64,000 nt of DNA from Pyxicephalus adspersus (lineage: Eukaryota > Chordata > Amphibia > Anura > Pyxicephalidae), in the NCBI RefSeq assembly GCF_032062135.1, contig NC_092864.1:21875922-21939921 (forward strand), written 5' to 3'. Positions 22,153 to 34,470 of this stretch are shown piece by piece. A program made the position numbers and the translations under genes. Positions within the stretch are counted from its first letter, which is position 1, and every line of letters starts with the position of its first letter. Under the pieces are notes generated by a model, which was not told where the DNA came from, did not search any database, and was given only the letters and a program-made list of their open reading frames with translations.

Positions 22153-22865
22153 AAGACTTCATGCCAGATGATTTGCTTTGAGTTTATCTTGGAGAAGACA
22201 CTCTCCAATTGGAAACAAAATTAAGTCTTAGCCTGTCCAGTTTTGGATTTGCACATACAGTGGATGGCCCGAGGTGCAGGAATGACTGACGCTTGGGTTA
22301 CCACTTTTAATCATTGAGAAATGAAATGGGGTGGGATGGGGGAGTATTGTGACAGGGTTAGTGTGATTTAGTCATAATAAGCATGATGAAACAGAGCCTG
22401 GTTTTCATTAACATTACGATAAACATAATTTGTTTTTCCTTCTGGGAACTAAGGTAGCTTCTAACTCATCAAAATGTAAATTTTGTGCTGTGATTTGTCC
22501 CTTTTATAAAAGCACTAAAATTATGTTTCTGGTACAAAGTACGGGTAACTTATTTACAAATGAAATAAAGGCTTTTTGAATGTTGTGTATTTTTTAAAGC
22601 CGCGCTACAAAACTAAATGAACAGAATGTAGGAAAATGCAAAAAAAAACGAAGAAGTAAAAATTTGCAAAAGGTAAAAGATGAATAAATACAAAAATTAT
22701 TAGGATTTTAAAGGTTAAAAATGCATTGGAAGCAAAACTTTGAAAAGATTTTCTCTTTTGCAACATCAAAGGGAAATTTTGTCATTTGCACTAATTTAAG
22801 AATAAAAGGTGTCTCATGTTTTCAGACACAGAGAATGCTATATTACCAAGACTCAAATGACAACC
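22153..22865. other. Unassigned AT-rich sequence
   Basis: No coding or repeat signature recognised. Confidence 0.4.
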
Positions 22866-22868
22866 TAA

Positions 22869-23181
22869 GGCTGGGGACACACATGCAATAATTTTCGTTG
22901 GAAAAGATCTTTCACTATCCTTTCCAACAACAAATGACTGCACGATGCATTAACAAGTGCTGTACATACTGCCTCATTCTGCTCAATGGAGAAGGGAGGG
23001 GGAGAAAAACGGAGCGGCACCCTTGTTTTTATTAAGATGGTTCGTCGTAAATCGTCCGTGGATCTGCCAAGATGGTTGTTAGGAAGATGGACGACGGGCG
23101 TTGTACACACACCAGATTCTCCTCTGATATCGTCATTTAGCCGATTATTGGACAAGAACCATTGGATGTGTGTACGTAGCC
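22869..23181. mobile_element. 313-bp PIF/Harbinger-type MITE
   Basis: The left end GGCTGGGGACACACATGCAA matches the inverse of the right end TGTGTGTACGTAGCC. Both are flanked by TAA (22866-22868; 23182-23184), the 3-bp target duplication typical of PIF/Harbinger. The terminus is shared with the element at 26925. Overlapping frames on both strands across it are incidental. Confidence 0.75.
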
Positions 23182-23333
23182 TAACAGCCCAGCTCCTTCC
23201 CTATAAGATCTGCTCTTCATAAAGTGGGGCTCAGCCTTCAATTTGACAGCTGGGTCCAATTCGTCCCATGAACCCTGTGAGGCTTAGCTGTCAGTTTGAC
23301 AGAAAGTTTCTGCTCCTTGTATAAGGAGTCATA

Positions 23334-23535
23334 GGGCCTGGTTTAAAGCTCTCCAAGGTTGGAGAAGATACACTTTCATCAAAGAAGCTGGGTGATTCAG
23401 CAAAACTGTAATGGATCTGGTTGCTAGCAAATAGCAAATGACTGAAGAAATCCATTCCAGGTTTGCTAGATCACCCAGCTTTACTGATGAAAGTATATCC
23501 TCTACAGCCTTTGAGAACTTTAATAAATCAGGCCC
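23334..23535. mobile_element. Fold-back MITE family A, copy 2
   Basis: Begins GGGCCTGGTTTAAAGCTCTC, with CACTTTCATCAAAGAAGCTG on the left. It returns as GATCACCCAGCTTTACTGAT and ends TTTAATAAATCAGGCCC. Both termini are present. It lies 1.2 kb from copy 1. Confidence 0.8.
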
Positions 23536-23779
23536 ATTGTCATTTGTGCCATTTTAGTAATTCTTCAATAAAAAAAACAAAGAAACATAAATATTTACTG
23601 CTGGAGGACTGGGCATTAAAGTGCATGTTTATGCTTATGCTGCATTTAAATAATCAAAAAATACAATACATAAATGGAAGCTGGTTTAACTACTAAATGA
23701 CTTGTATTTCTGCTTAGCCTGTTCTGAAGTTTAAACACCTCTGACACACAGACCTAATATTTCTCTGCTGCAGTTCAGT

Positions 23780-23995
23780 CAATATTTACAGGTCCTGTCC
23801 CTCCCACAGCCTGTGATTGGACAGTGAACAGCAGATTGATGATGTCACCTGTCATCATCACTCTGCAACCCATTGCAAAACAATTGATTGGCTTCTTGTG
23901 CTGCTTCTCCATTACCCCCAGTCTAAACTCTGCTGAAAAGAAACTGACACCGTGTCAAATTCAGGTACTTACATGGCTCACAATTAAGGCTGTAA
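23780..23995. repeat. Interspersed repeat R2, longer copy
   Basis: Contains GTCCTGTCCCTCCCACAGCC, GTGATTGGACAGTGAACAGC, GATGATGTCACCTGTCATCA, then the TTGTGCTGCTTCTCC to CTTACATGGC segment shared with 12214-12330. No coding frame. Class unknown. Confidence 0.5.
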
Positions 23996-24644
23996 AATAA
24001 ATACTGAGGTGCAGGAATGTGTTTTAAACCTCCCTGAAGTTTATTTGGATAAGTTGGATAAATAAATTAATGTGGGGTAATTCAGCTTTTATATCCATAA
24101 AGTTTCCATCAGTCAAATATATATGTATATATATTAACATACTTTACAAAGTTCTTATTTTGTTGCTATTCTTAGGGAATAATATTATATGATCATCACT
24201 TGTAGTTTTATTAGCCAGTCATCCACTATGATGTGTTTTATAAAAAAAAAATAACCTTATTCATTTAACAAATCTTTTCACTAGTAGGAAAGCAGATGCC
24301 GAAAAAGGTTTTGCAAGTTTTTAATCTCCCTCGAGAGAGCAACAGAGCAATATAAATTCTGGCCCTGCAGCTGATCCTCACATCCCATCCATTATGGGTC
24401 TCTAATGCCCCAGTAACATAGACATTGCATTCATTCCCAAGCCTCCTTACCTTGGGGGCTTTGTTCTGGATATTGTCAGGTATAACACACTGAGAAATTA
24501 CACAATCTCTGAATGTTTGCCAAGTACAATTCTGCTATGTTGTAAAATAGATATTTTGTAGCTTATCAAGCTACTAAAAATGATTGACATCAAAATTCTA
24601 AACATAAATTTGACACCTATCCATGTAGGTCTCTTAAGGAGATC
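23996..24644. other. Unassigned sequence
   Basis: No gene or repeat end recognised. Confidence 0.4.
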
Positions 24645-25130
24645 ACAGATGTTAAATTCTTCATAATTTTAAAATACTTAGGTTTAACACTTTCCCGCCC
24701 CACCCAACCACCCCCCATATCACATTCTGTTGCTCTAATGCTTTATTAAAGCTGTTCCATTGAGCAATTTACAAATATCCAAAGCCTTCATACCAACTGA
24801 GCATTACCAGGGCTTCCTTGGATGTTGGGCTGGCGAACCTAATTTTTATCCATGTACCAATAGAAATATTATTCTTTGGTGCAAAAAGTAATCTGTCCAT
24901 CCAGATTCCAAATCTGTATGTGTCTTTTGGAATCCTACATTCTATACCATAATGTTTTATGGCACAGCCACATACCTGCAGTAACTTTCAGACACCCTGA
25001 TCCACTGAAATGCCAGGCAGTTCAGATAATACAAAGCTCCCACATATAATGGTAGTGCCCGACATTTGACTGCCCATTGATCCCTCACCCACATACATGC
25101 CTAGTGGTCCATCATTATGATTGGCTACCT
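24645..25130 (+). pseudogene. Probable decayed L1/Tx1-like ORF2 relic
   Basis: Translated pieces in shifting plus-strand frames resemble the post-catalytic region of L1/Tx1 ORF2. KYLGLTLS (near 24673) matches the IKYLGIxLS motif. LANLIFIHVPIEILFFGAKS followed by NLSIQIPNLYVSF (near 24825-24925) matches the GRxxLIKMxxLPKLLYLFxxxPIxIPxxFF block. Stops and frameshifts interrupt it. It is divergent from the 7.7 kb copy and covers an upstream part of ORF2. Medium-low certainty. Confidence 0.45.
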
Positions 25131-25311
25131 TATTGGTCAATAGGAACATTTGGGTTATAGGATATAATACGACAACTGGAACTGGAAAATGGTAATATTT
25201 TGCCCTAGCAGGATAGCATGGCATTTTTGCAGCAGCCTTTTTTTTATTTTGGTTGTTAATGTGCATGTTTGGGAAAAAAATGTTCACTATAACCCTGCAA
25301 CATATAACATA

Positions 25312-25760
25312 CAATAGTGCAAAAGAAGTTAGTATACCTCATGGAAATTGTTGGCTTTTTAGAATATTTGAATAAGCATACAGTAGAACTTTAATAAAGT
25401 AGTGCTTGCAGACAAAGGCAATATAATTAAACAAATGACACATGAAATTGATATGGTGAATTAATTCTAATAACGTTAATTAATGAAAATGCACATTTCT
25501 CATGTGGAAAGAAAGTACACCCCTACATTTAACACATCATATATCATTTTAGATCCCAGAATATAAAATCACTTGTCCCAGATTGGGTGCCAAAAAGGAA
25601 ACTTTATAGGAAGTATGTTGATGGAAGGGTCCACTGTTGTTTTTGGAATCAATATGTGTTGTGTCATCATGCCAGGATGTGCCAAGATCAAAAGAGTTCT
25701 GATTTAGATCAAGATCAAGAGATTGCCAAATTATATGAACTCAACCATTTCACTGTAATG
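25312..25760 (+). pseudogene. 5' part of a Tc1-like transposon
   Basis: The left region contains AGTGCAAAAGAAGTTAGTAT then ACCTCATGGAAATTGTTGGC, and later GAAAGTACACCCCTACATTT, the layout of a Tc1 inverted-repeat/5' UTR. At about 25679-25698 the frame reads PRSKE, the conserved N-terminus (MPRSKE) of Tc1 transposases, and then breaks. The catalytic domain is absent. A truncated, inactive copy, not the same lineage as the 59.4 kb element as far as can be seen. Confidence 0.6.
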
Positions 25761-26924
25761 ACAATATTCTACTAAGCACATAACTATAACTCAGGAAGCT
25801 TCTAGAAAGACCTTGGATGGGCCCATGGGGGATTAACTTATGATTCCCAAGGGGCTGCCATTGACATGACTGACACCTGCCAAGACTTTTCTATTCACTC
25901 TATGTCTCTTTGGCCTAGTAGATACAAGCTGCTGTCACTCTTGCAACTTAACTTCCCAGGTTCCTCCGCTATCCACTAACAATGGCCCAAAAGGCAGAGA
26001 AGATGCAAGAACAATAGCTCTTACCAACTGATGCCAATGGAGAAATGAGGGTGCAAAGGAACGTTTGCCAGGTGAGATTACCACTGGCAGCTCTTTGACA
26101 ACTGCAGGGGTCTCAGGGACAATGATCACACGAATGCTGACCACTAGAGGAAACATTTCTGATTTGGTAGATAAAATAGGGTAATCAAAGAAAGGAATAA
26201 TAAACGTACATGCTAAATCAATAATTACTTCAACTTCCAAAAATGTTTCAAAATCTGTACTTACTGAAAATGCACCATAGTTTCCCTTTTAAGTATACAA
26301 ACAGAGGACTTCACAGCATCCAAAGAAAAGCAGAAAGATGAGAAGCTAATGATTAGAGGCTTGCATGCAAAAGCATAACTTTAACCTTTTCCTTCTCCTA
26401 ATTGTGCAATGATCATGCCTGCGCCCGCAAGACAGATTAATCTTTATAAGTCTGTTTTAATGAATTTGATGGTGTAAAATTTAATTAAAAGCATTAGTGT
26501 AAAGGTACATGTAGAGGAAGCTGTATGCGCATTTCTCAGCCTAGGCCTCTAATGCCTCTGTAACATGAAGACAGTAATCTGATAGTAATCTGTGACTTGT
26601 GGCTTTGTAACAAAGACATTGATTTTATTCAAAGTACGTTTTGTTTCTGATCTTGCTCTGATATTTTAAAGAGTGAAAAGGCCCGGTTTATACCATTGTA
26701 CTGCATTAACACTAGGAATACTGTGCACGTTATAACAATGTGCAGTAACACACATTTTGTTTGTTGTGGAACTTCAGAAACTCAACACACTTTTGTTTTA
26801 TTGCTAAACATGTTATTGCACCACATAAAATTGAATATGCCTTAACAGTTGATTTTAAGCTAATCTCCTTTCCTTTTTTTTTTTGCCTTGCCCCCCACTT
26901 CTTCTCCATTTCAATTCTGTGTAA
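25761..26924. other. Unassigned sequence
   Basis: No coding gene. A minus-strand 101-codon frame (25935-26240) has no family resemblance. Confidence 0.4.
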
Positions 26925-27326
26925 AGCTAGGTACACACGTGCAATTTTTATTGTTAGAAAACAAACAATTAACGAATATGCACAAGTATTTTGAGCGATC
27001 GTGCTGTACATGCATTAACAATACGATCGTTCAAATATAATCCACCAATAATGTACAAACACTAGATACGATTTTTTGAACAATGCAGGAAGTGACTTGT
27101 ACAGGAGAAAGTGTACCGCAGAACAATCCACGATGACTGAACACACAATAGATAGCGAACGATTGTCGTCCAATCAGATCCGGGCCGGTCGTTCATTTCC
27201 AACAACATTGCCCATTCATCAGCGTTGTTGGCCAGTCGTTGTGCAGTTTTTTTGTGAACAATTACCGAACGAAAGGTTGTTAGTCGTTCGTTTCCAACGA
27301 TAATTATTGCGCTTGTGTACGTTGCC
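26925..27326. mobile_element. 402-bp PIF/Harbinger-type MITE
   Basis: The left end AGCTAGGTACACACGTGCAA and the inverse of the right end GGCAACGTACACAAGCGCAA match at most positions. They are flanked by TAA on both sides (26922-26924; 27327-27329). Same terminal family as 22869, but with a different interior rich in CGATCGTT/AACGATCG-like words. Confidence 0.75.
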
Positions 27327-27601
27327 TAAGTCTTGTGATACTCTGACTCTCATTTGAGTCATCCATCTTTTTTTCAAGCAGAAAATCAATAACCTTCTTC
27401 AGGTGTCCACATCGGTGCTTGTGTGACCTATTGGTTGTCTAGTGGTGGGGTCCACTGCAGTTGATGACAAGGAAACCAGGCAACTGCAGTTCTGAATCAA
27501 CTTTGATGGCAAAAAACATAGACAGTAGACCTAAAGGAATAATAAAAAGCATTTAATACCATGCTTAATGAGTGAAAGGTTGTTGGCTGGCAGGATGGAT
27601 C

Positions 27602-28097
27602 TTAAAGAGTTACTTCAAGCATCAAAAAACATTATTTATTAAACTGTTATACAATCCCAGGAATTATTAGAAAGTGTTTACCTTTCACTCATGATTCCTG
27701 AATTTTCTATTTAAATCCAACATGAAAAATATGAGAATTTGGGGAAAAAAGTTGTGATCTGTATGATCCAATTCTGTTCTGATCTTCTAGAGATGCAGTT
27801 CTAGAAGAACTGCGTATAATTGACAAACAGGTGTCTCCAGAATGGATGCAGATGGTCACCACCATTCTCCGTGCCTGGTGGCAAAAAGACTAACAATAGT
27901 ATATGTAGCCACAAAGAACTCAGGTGTCAGTGGTCTGAGATACTCATGTATGCCATGGTGGCATAGAAGTGAACTCATAATGGCTCATACACCCTTGGAT
28001 GGGGTGGAGGGAGGGTTTAGAGTAGTAAAATGTCTAGTGCCCATACAACATTTATTCCAGATCCAGGAGGCATAGTGACAGGACAGGTATACTTTAA
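27602..28097. mobile_element. Probable TTAA-type MITE
   Basis: Starts TTAAAGAGTTACTTC. The reverse complement of the end is TTAAAGTATACCTGTC. Both borders are TTAA, the target of Kolobok and piggyBac transposons. From recall, the TTAAAGG-like terminus is typical of frog T2/Kolobok MITEs. Terminal match is short. Confidence 0.45.
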
Positions 28098-29149
28098 AAG
28101 TCAACATAAAATATTCATCCACAGCAAACAAAAGTTAATCACCATACAATTAAAAAAAAACTTTCCATTAGTGAAAACTTCGGATATATCTAAACCCAAC
28201 AAAAATAATCATACAGTTCAGAAATCTGAACAGTACTCCTACCAGACCTGAAAGGATCAAATAAAGTGAATAAAGTTCAATGTAAACTCTACATATAAAA
28301 GGTTTTTATGGGTAATAGTACATCAAAGTTGTTTTCTGTTTTTCAACGTTTAGTTTTTGTTGAGTTCCCTTTGGAAATATTCAGACAGCTACCTTTAAAG
28401 ATCATCATCCTGTGCATGAACCAAGGGTATAAGGAGACACACATGAAAGGTATTGTTGCAATGTTATATGTTTTATTTCTTATTTTCAAAACAAATCCAT
28501 GTAATCAGGGTAAGCTGATAAATAAATGCCAAAGGCAGCCCTGTGCTTTGCGTGTTCCTGGCCCCACGACGTCGGTTCCCATCAAACGTTCGTTTGTATA
28601 TCACTAGCAGCAGGAAACAAGGGCCTACACCTGTTCTGACCCTTGTGTCCTCATTTAATTAAACCCCCCTGATGAAAGATCAATGTTTTCTAAATGCAGA
28701 GAAGTACAGGTTGTTCCTACAGCTGTTGATGTGAAGAAGCCTCGGCAGGAGCCTAATAAAATTACAGTTACTAACATTCGCCACAATACAAATCAATAGA
28801 GCACAAACCGGGAGATATTTCAGGCTTAAGAAATCTCAGCTCTATATAGGATAGAAAACAATGAGTGAGGTGGGAGGAGAAGGCAAATGAAATGTGTTTT
28901 TTGTCACAAGTGATGTGCATTAAATCTGATTAACTCCAAGGTTGCTGCCTGCCATGAATTGAACCATTAGAGGCTGTTTGTACAAAAATGGGGGAAGTAC
29001 AAAAACAACATAATCCACATAAGGTAGTCACTCCAAAATTGCAGCCCTCAGTATGTCTATTCTAAAATTTAGGATTACTGTGAACCAGAGTAAAGTTAAG
29101 GTGCCAAAGTAAGCAATCTTTTTAGAGTTGTAAAAAGAGAGATTTATAA
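28098..29149. other. Unassigned sequence
   Basis: A 99-codon frame at 28308-28607 shows no family motif. No gene supported. Confidence 0.4.
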
Positions 29150-29640
29150 TACAGGTAGTCTACGGGTTATATATGAGATAGGGACTGTAGGTTTGTTCTT
29201 AAGTTGAATTTGTATGTAAGTCAGAACAGGTACATTATTTTAATAAATGCAATTAGGACAGATGTTTGTCTCAACATATTATTAAGCAGCACAGTGTCAG
29301 TTACTGTATAAAATCACAAACAAAGCAATAGAAAAAAAAAATTCTGGCGCATAGACATGTATTAACTTCTGGAGCAAGCTGTGCTTTGGTATGCAAAAAA
29401 GAAACAACTGCAGAGTTTGTCTTGGTCAGTAAAGGGTGACAAGATGTTCCAGAAGAGCTCAATCATTTAGATCACCCACAACCTCAGCTGTGTTTAGCAA
29501 AATATTTCTTCTGCAAGTCATGCAAACCGCCCCCTCGCCCCTATCAAGTTTCTTTCCTGCACACGAGCAAGCAGGGAAGCCCGGTTCATATCTAGGAGTC
29601 GTCTGTATGTCAGATGTCCTTAACTCTGGGACTACCTGTA
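29150..29640. mobile_element. Tc1/mariner-type MITE, copy 1 (491 bp)
   Basis: The left end TACAGGTAGTCTACGGGTTA and the right end GGGACTACCTGTA are inverted. The element aligns over its whole length with 62286-62747, including GAGATAGGGACTGTAGGTTT, TTGAATTTGTATGTAAGT, CAACTGCAGAGTTTGT and TTCTTCTGCAAGTCAT. TA borders and terminus suggest Tc1/mariner. No transposase is encoded. Confidence 0.75.
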
Positions 29641-29660
29641 CATTTCTATTTAGCTGGTTC

Positions 29661-30080
29661 TTAAAGGGTATCTAAACCCCTACAATGATCAATGCTCCCT
29701 TTTGGTCTGTTAAATACACTTTGCTTAATAATTGCAACCTGTTTAATAGCTGCAAAATATACCTGTTGCTTTTACAAAAATCTTGTTAGCTCTTAACTTT
29801 CTTCATAGATGACAAAAAGCAGTGCATGGTCAATCTGATGGCGATAAATAACTTTATGTTAAGGGTAACTAGAGATTTTCTGTATTCTACCAGGTACAGG
29901 GTTTAGGCCTACTTATAAGGTTAACATATCATGCCTACTAAGCTTTACCATTTAACATTGAAAATACAGAAATGGGTGGATGCACCCTTCTTGCCATCTT
30001 GACATCCTTGTAAAGGATTCTGAAGGAACTTGTCTGGATGCATACAGCATGACAGTGTAAATAAAACTGCATGTATATAT
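29661..30080. mobile_element. TTAA-type MITE, left end
   Basis: Starts TTAAAGGGTATCTAAACCCC and continues with GGTCTGTTAAATACACTTTG. The TTAAAGGG terminus fits Kolobok/T2-type elements. The right border is not clear and is placed near GACAGTGTAAATAAA. Confidence 0.45.
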
Positions 30081-30526
30081 TCACACAAAATAGATCTGTG
30101 ACTTTTCCCTTTTCTATATTTTTATGCTCCCTTTTAATTTATTTACTGATATATTTGTATATATGATGTTGAAATGAAAACTTTCACAGTTTCTTTTTCT
30201 CCTCTGGCCAATATTAACACACACTCAAGTCAACACATAAAACTGATTTGAACGTAACTCTTTTGAAGACTATCTAACCTCATTTCCAACTAATTATTGT
30301 CATCCATTCTGAGTGATTTAAATCCTTCAGCCATGCATATCAAAAATATAACAACATCCTGAACAGTAGATACTATTCTATACACAAGTCCTATGTATCT
30401 GTGTATGAAAATAAACTGTTATATCTGTTAAGTAGATTATCTTCAAATAGCCATAATATATCTTTATATATTTATGAAGGTTCTCATTTATACATGTCAT
30501 TGTATATCTAGTAGTAGTATCAAGCA

Positions 30527-30635
30527 CATTCAACCGGACTTGTTCTTGTAATATGGAATATGTTTCAGAATTGATGAAGAAGTTTGTAAGGCTGTAAAAC
30601 ATCCTTAACATTACAAGAACAAGTCCAATTGAATG
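30527..30635. repeat. 26-bp near-perfect inverted repeat with 57-nt loop
   Basis: CATTCAACCGGACTTGTTCT then TGTAAT (30527-30552) pairs with 30610-30635 at 24 of 26 positions. The loop holds TTGATGAAGAAG...GTAAAAC, a faint resemblance to the hammerhead-like core seen elsewhere, which would make the long stem its stem I. See the finding. Confidence 0.75.
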
Positions 30636-31784
30636 TTACTAACTACTACAAAAGATCTGTGTATATTATGCAAATTATTAATGCAAGATGGGGGCCTTCT
30701 TCCATGTCCATTACGTTGTGACTCATTTTGGTTATATATGTATCACATACATGTCTAATCACTTATCTATAATTCAACAGCAATTAAATTATTTGTAATC
30801 CAGGAGATCCCATGTATATCTTCAATATGCTGTCATCTTACCAAGGTATTCTGTATGGTTTGCCACAGGTCAGTGAGAATAAATATGACCGTCTGCCATC
30901 AAGCTGCAATTTATGTTCCGACAATGTTTTGGTAAAGCAGCACTGACTATTTCACAGTAACAACTTAATATTATTCAGTGCAAAAATTAAAGGACGTGTC
31001 CACCAATGCATCCTGTAGGATCACTCAATGACCAAAGGCAAAGGTCCTTCTGGTTCTTCTGAACCGGAAGGAAGCAGTGGGGCTCCGAGTATCACTGGAA
31101 ATGATCAATGGTGATGATAGCAAATAGAATTGCATAATTGTGTTAAGCTAATGTTGGCAAAAATAAAGAGTACAATGTTAATGGTTCATCAAACTGATAG
31201 TATGGCTAAAATTTATTCAGAATTTAGAAAATTAGGGTACTTGGTGAATGGCTTAGAACAGGAAGCCTATCTTGACCCTCAACTGCTTGGAACCCTTTCC
31301 CCCCCCATACTTCCAACAGTGGTTCTTGACTTTTTGATAACACTATTGCATCATACATACAACATGTACATGTATGCTCCCCACTTTTTTACAAATTCAA
31401 TAAATAATGTTAGAAAAAAGAAGAGGTAGCCCAGCTGAAAACTCTAATTGAAGACAGGTAGAAGGTACCCATGAATGGACTCATGTGGAGCTTTTGTGAC
31501 AGCATGTGAGAATGTCCACGTCTATCTGGTACTACAGAGGGGCACTTCAACCACCACTAAGGTAACCCCCAGTTATGGAATAGCAGCAGGGATAGGTGTG
31601 CACCACTTGCCATTCTGATGGCAGAGCTACTTGGGTATGCCATCTGAAATCATTTGTATTATTTGGTAGAATATGAGAGAGGGATATTAGTTTGGGTAGT
31701 GTTACCAGTTGGGCAAGTTTATTACTATTTGTAATTAATACATTAGTATTAGTAGGAGTTTTTGTATGTGCTTTATTGTATTTG
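30636..31784. other. Unassigned sequence
   Basis: A 99-codon frame at 31130-31429 shows no family motif. No gene supported. Confidence 0.4.
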
Positions 31785-31786
31785 TT

Positions 31787-31835
31787 GTCTTGACAAAGGG
31801 ACCTTGCACCCCTGAAACATTGTAAAAGTTGGTAT
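31787..31835 (+). ncRNA. Degenerate hammerhead-like motif, copy D
   Basis: TTGACAAAGGG...CCCCTGAAACATTG has the order (C/T)TGANxA, stem GGG/CCC, GAAAC. The first box departs from CUGANGA at more than one base and there are extra bases before GAAA. Listed as a likely decayed relative; no activity is expected. Confidence 0.25.
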
Positions 31836-33468
31836 GGAACCGAAGTAAAGAGATATATGAAGAATCCTTTTTATTTTCTGAACCCTAACAAGACCACAAT
31901 AATTGCCAGTAGGACATATTCTAGTAAGCAAGAAGTGCATAGACATGAGGAGAGACAACTTAGTGGCTCTGTTAAGCTGACACAGACTCTTGTTTGATAA
32001 ACCTTTATATATTTTAGCTTTGTTGATGAATAAACATGGGCAGGAAGACCTAGAATGCAGCTCTGTCAATAGGACAGTCTAATTTCCTCTAGGGACGCAT
32101 TAGGTATTCAACCAAATACAAAGTGATCCTTTTTTCCTATGCTATGTCTGGTCATAGGGACACAAGGTTAAAGAGAACCGGTGATGGATAGGCAGTTTTA
32201 ATATACAGCAGTTAATAGCAAGTGACCCGATCACTGCCCACAGCATAACAGATAAGGACATGATGATGGTGGAGGCAGCATAACTGAAGAGTGATGGATG
32301 TGCCGCTATAAAAATGATCTTTTATTTATAAGTCAGTGATGTTTGATTTGTAAAACAGTAGGGCCGGTGATCTCATTTTCAGGTCTCTAATATTGTAATA
32401 GGCCGTTATGAAGAAATACATTTCTGGAGCACAGATCATTTGACTAATTATTTGGTTGATTGCATGTTTATTTAGGGGCATTTTGATAATATTTTATTGT
32501 GTCAGCTGTGCCTGACATAATTTTTTCTTATGATGTAACTATTTCAATGGAACAATAATAACATGTTCCAGAGTGAGGTGTTGCCCTCTCTTCAACATCA
32601 AATGAAATATAAAAAGTAGAAAAATGCTATTTATAGTGAATGTGATCAATTAAACAATATTCAATCCCTAACAATAACCTTCCCTTGTTACATTACTTTT
32701 TAAACTTGGCTGGGTGAGCTGAACTCTTACAAGTTGCCATTGTTACCAGCTCCAATGGCTACAGAACCCATTCTCTCTTATGTTTTGGAAACAGAGAGAG
32801 GAGAAAAAAAAAGCTTAAAAAATGTAATTCAGCCACCACATCTAAAGCCTGGGAAGCTGCAGTATATTACATTTTTATTGGTTTAGATATGTTTAAAAAA
32901 ATAAACAATATTGCATAGACATATTTATGTTTTACTAGCAGATAACATAGAAACTGAATGTGAGCACACACTACGGTCTCATGTCACTAGCATGGAAAAG
33001 CCTATGGTGGGACACTGCATATAGCATATGTCTTATCTGTTTACAGCTAACAGATGCATAAAGGTTACTGATAACTTCAGGCAAAAAAATAAATAATAAA
33101 CTGAAAATGTACTGAATTTTATATAAGTATTGCAAATAAGATTCTGTAGACTCCTTCCAGACTTGTAAGACTTGTCACCTGCTTCTGTGTCGTATAGTGA
33201 TAGGTAAATCTGCCCTGGTTAAATTTGTCCGGGATTCGGCAACTGATATAATTCACTATGTTGTTGGCAAGCAAAAAGTCTGTGACCCATGTTGATGCCT
33301 GAAACCATCATTAGAGATCCTCATATCTAGTAATGTGCAACTTCCCTCTCTTGGTGGAGCTCCACTGACTATAGCTCAATGATGATGTAAAATGATCCAT
33401 AAATCTAAAGAATTGGACAATACATAGTAAACATAGGACAAAAAAGAATGTAAAATTATAGAGAAACA
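31836..33468. other. Unassigned AT-rich sequence
   Basis: About 1.6 kb with no supported gene or transposon ends. Confidence 0.4.
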
Positions 33469-33476
33469 GTCTAGAT

Positions 33477-34129
33477 CAAGGGTGTCAAACTCAAATACAC
33501 AAAGGGCCAAAATTAAAAACTTAGCCAAAGTCACGAGCCAACCTTGAAATTTATTGAAAAAATTGAGGAAATTTTTCCTTCTCATTAGATATTTTCATAT
33601 GGAAACAAAGAGGTTTTGCTTCACATTCAGTCTGGAACAAGCTTATAATAGAGAAAGCGGAACATTGTTTTTTTTTTTTGTTTTTTTAAGAAAAAAATCT
33701 TATGCCTCTTTCTCTGTTTGTAGCCTTCTGAGTTAAATTTCAATGGTAACCTTTTTGCACATTCTAACAATAATACCAATATTCTTCTATGAAAATCCAA
33801 CCATTCAAGTCCATGCCTTGGAGTAGCAAGGAAAAGTACAGCTGAGGGGGAGCGCTGGAAATGCCAGACACGGCAAATGCGGAGCTAAATATTATGAGTG
33901 GCCCGCCGCTGAAATTCCTCTTCATTGAATTAGCACCGCTACTAAAATTCCCGGCATTATTTGCGTCTATAAAACAGTCCAATGCGGGGCCATGCATAGG
34001 CAAGAGACCGCTGGTCTATAGACGTGAGTGATGTTGGGAATTGTGGTAGCGGTGCTATTTCAATGCAGTGGCAGGCCAGCTGCAGTTCATATTTAGGATT
34101 GGCCCCCGGGCCAGAGTTTGACACCCCTG
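33477..34129. mobile_element. 653-bp hAT-type non-autonomous element
   Basis: The left end CAAGGGTGTCAAACTC and the right end GAGTTTGACACCCCTG are inverted repeats with one mismatch in 16. Flanks GTCTAGAT (33469-33476) and GTCTAGAG (34130-34137) agree at 7 of 8 positions, the hAT-type 8-bp target duplication. The interior shows no transposase. Its frames (33764-34003, 33554-33736) are short and without family motifs. Confidence 0.9.
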
Positions 34130-34185
34130 GTCTAGAGAAAAAAACATTTACTTTTGCACATTTACTAGGTACCTCTGGTGTGAGT

Positions 34186-34470
34186 CAGTTTTTCTTAAAT
34201 ACATTCTAAAATAATGTTCCTCCAGAGTTTGCTAGGTTTTCCTTGAGCAATGAGCAATTTGGAGCTTTCAGGGAAACATGAATGATCTTTTTTTGCCATC
34301 TGTAACGGTTGCATTCTTCCCAATGGCCAGCAAGGTAAGAGGCATTCTTCCCATTTACCGCCATGCTAATGCACTGTGAGCTGTGTATATAGTAATTTTG
34401 GCAGGGGGGTTCCTAAAAGCTGAAAGTTATTTAAAGGGTTTCACCATAATAAAAAGATTGAGAAAGGCTG
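34186..34470. mobile_element. Probable hAT-type MITE
   Basis: The right end GATTGAGAAAGGCTG is the inverse of CAGCCTTTCTCAATC, a frequent hAT terminus. The left end CAGTTTTTCTTAAA is a degenerate partner. The interior TTAAAGGGTTTCACC is echoed at 38370-38390. Target duplication not clear. Confidence 0.5.

Noticed and set aside
24988..25314. 108-codon minus-strand frame
   Set aside because: It is antisense to a probable L1 ORF2 relic and has no recognisable motif.
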